Part shown: positions 5,630 through 6,354 of the stretch, piece by piece | How the letters are laid out: each line of letters begins with the position of its first letter | How positions within the stretch are numbered: the first letter of the stretch is position 1 | DNA from: SHLJ01 sp041618535 | Lineage (GTDB): Bacteria > Bacteroidota > Bacteroidia > Flavobacteriales > Flavobacteriaceae | Direction: 5' to 3' | NCBI GenBank assembly: GCA_041618535.1 | Contig: JBFKFP010000156.1 | Span: 1-6,354 of the forward strand | Length of the DNA stretch: 6,354 nt | Position numbers and translations under genes: made by a program | Notes under the pieces: generated by a model | What the model was told of the DNA's origin: nothing | Seen by the model: only the letters and a program-made list of their open reading frames with translations | The model's database searches: none

Positions 5630-6058
5630 TTATTTAATAATAGTCTTGAATTCATTATCAGAAAAACCCTTTTCGGCAGCCATGTTCTGCGACAAGTCAC
5701 GGGCCTCCCTCAAGATCTCAAGAACTTCTGAACTCATAATCTCATCAAATTTATCAATCCGGATATGTCTCACCCTTGAACCTGTTCCCTTGAGAATATT
5801 TCCAGGGTCCTTTAAATGGGCCCCGGAAGGGAAGCTGATATTGATATGTTTACTGTAAATGATTATGCCGCAGAAACAGTCCCAGCTTTTTTCAGTAAAG
5901 CCATAGCCCAGATTTAAGGAATTATAGGAGGAAAAAACGATCTCCCTGGTGGGATGCAACTCTTTTTTTATATGATCCCGGAGCTGCTGTGCCAATTCTC
6001 CTAAATGGGAAGGAACAGTGAGAAAAAGATTTTCAATTTGTCGGTCGGTGTCACTCAT
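5630..6058 (-). CDS. DUF1801 domain protein (YdhG-like fold)
   Basis: The 142-residue soluble product has no signal peptide. An N-terminal helical stretch (about 6-34), including LAQQLRDHIKKEL, leads into a beta core with IVFSSYNSLNLGYGF and CGIIIYSKHINISF. The diagnostic segment is 82-101: LKDPGNILKGTG, then R-x-RHIRI. It matches the pattern seen in DUF1801 proteins, where a small loop with a DP and a Gly-Thr-Gly precedes a basic strand. Helices rich in Glu, Leu and Arg close the protein. The family is widespread and its biochemical role is unknown. The length is normal. The gene stands alone, with a 150-base spacer to the acetyltransferase tail upstream and 272 bases to the secreted protein downstream. 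The ATG at 6058 is the first Met in frame and gives a full-length domain. Confidence 0.85.
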   Translation of the reverse strand: MSDTDRQIENLFLTVPSHLGELAQQLRDHIKKELHPTREIVFSSYNSLNLGYGFTEKSWDCFCGIIIYSKHINISFPSGAHLKDPGNILKGTGSRVRHIRIDKFDEIMSSEVLEILREARDLSQNMAAEKGFSDNEFKTIIK

Positions 6059-6092
6059 GTTTTCATCTAATTATCTTTTAGTCCTTGTTTTC

Positions 6093-6120
6093 GTTTAAAA
6101 GCATTAAAAGTCTTTTAAAC
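6093..6120. repeat. 9-bp perfect inverted repeat upstream of the DUF1801 gene
   Basis: GTTTAAAAG (6093-6101) and CTTTTAAAC (6112-6120) are exact complements separated by 10 bases. The inner edge is 35 bases from the DUF1801 start codon, so it lies in the expected promoter or leader. It could be an operator or a leader hairpin. Composition is AT-rich, which raises the chance of a random match. Confidence 0.4.
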
Positions 6121-6208
6121 TTTGACCAGTATTGAATTTAGTGTTTAAATTAAGAAATATTATGGATAAAGGGGAGAGGAGGACTCAAAGGTTATTGATA
6201 TTGCCGGG

Positions 6209-6354
6209 TCATTTTTTACGTTTCATCGTGAGGCCATTCACCCTGATAAACCCAAATCTCTTGTAGAACTGCTCCAATTCCGGTTTCGTATTCAGAAATA
6301 TTTCCTCAATTCCCTCAAGCTGTTTCAGCAGGTTTTCCATAATTAGCCTTCCCA
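6209..6354 (-). CDS. GNAT-type acetyltransferase, C-terminal end only (5' end outside window)
   Basis: The frame is open from the right edge to the TGA at 6209-6211 and gives 47 complete residues: GRLI, then MENLLKQLEGIEEIFLNT, then KPELEQFYKRFGF and a short basic tail. GRLIMENLLKQL looks like the end of the acetyl-CoA pyrophosphate loop and the helix after it. The -FYKRFGF- segment is the classic end of the GNAT fold, whose Tyr often serves as the general acid. The Met at 6338-6340 is internal, not a start, because the frame and the fold both continue upstream. It is too short for the substrate to be guessed. The next gene begins 150 bases downstream on the same strand. Confidence 0.75.
   Translation of the reverse strand, partial: GRLIMENLLKQLEGIEEIFLNTKPELEQFYKRFGFIRVNGLTMKRKK

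Noticed and set aside
6209..6340. A complete 43-residue small protein starting at the ATG at 6340
   Set aside because: The frame continues open upstream of that Met to the window edge, and the residues fit the C-terminal end of a GNAT acetyltransferase, so it is read as a truncated larger gene.

Overview
The window reads as chromosomal DNA of a free-living Bacteroidota bacterium, most likely a Cytophagales or Flavobacteriales relative. The best evidence is the large secreted protein ending in a type IX secretion (T9SS) sorting domain, carrying thrombospondin-type-3-like Asp loops and a Cys-rich CDDG linker. Other support comes from several small lipoproteins, moderate GC with AT-rich spacers, and mostly weak Shine-Dalgarno sites. 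No phage, insertion sequence, CRISPR array, tRNA or rRNA was seen. The genus assignment is open.

Every gene I can support lies on the minus strand. In transcription order, from the right edge: the C-terminal tail of a GNAT-type acetyltransferase (6209-6354, cut by the window); a DUF1801 protein (5630-6058); a 687-residue T9SS-exported, adhesin-like protein with duplicated modules (3294-5357); an SRPBCC/AHSA1-like protein (2682-3128); a 75-residue lipoprotein (2322-2549); a 150-residue lipoprotein with two Cys/His-rich repeats (1633-2085); a lipoprotein alpha/beta hydrolase of the proline-iminopeptidase type (305-1360); and the start of a second, membrane-anchored alpha/beta hydrolase (1-264, cut by the window).

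Most genes are separated by 130-270 bases and are probably transcribed singly. Only the two hydrolases, 40 bases apart, look like an operon. No spacer exceeds 300 bases. The spacers hold several small inverted repeats (1438-1466, 2126-2143, 2176-2191, 3212-3239, 5523-5538, 5595-5619, 6093-6120). None is a textbook terminator with a U-tract, and some may be chance in AT-rich DNA.

The genes do not form an evident pathway. A loose shared theme is the cell envelope: four of the eight products carry lipoprotein or secretion signals and a fifth has an N-terminal membrane anchor. The least explained items are the duplicated Cys/His lipoprotein and the duplicated beta-rich module of the T9SS protein. 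I see no clear evidence of a novel multi-gene system.
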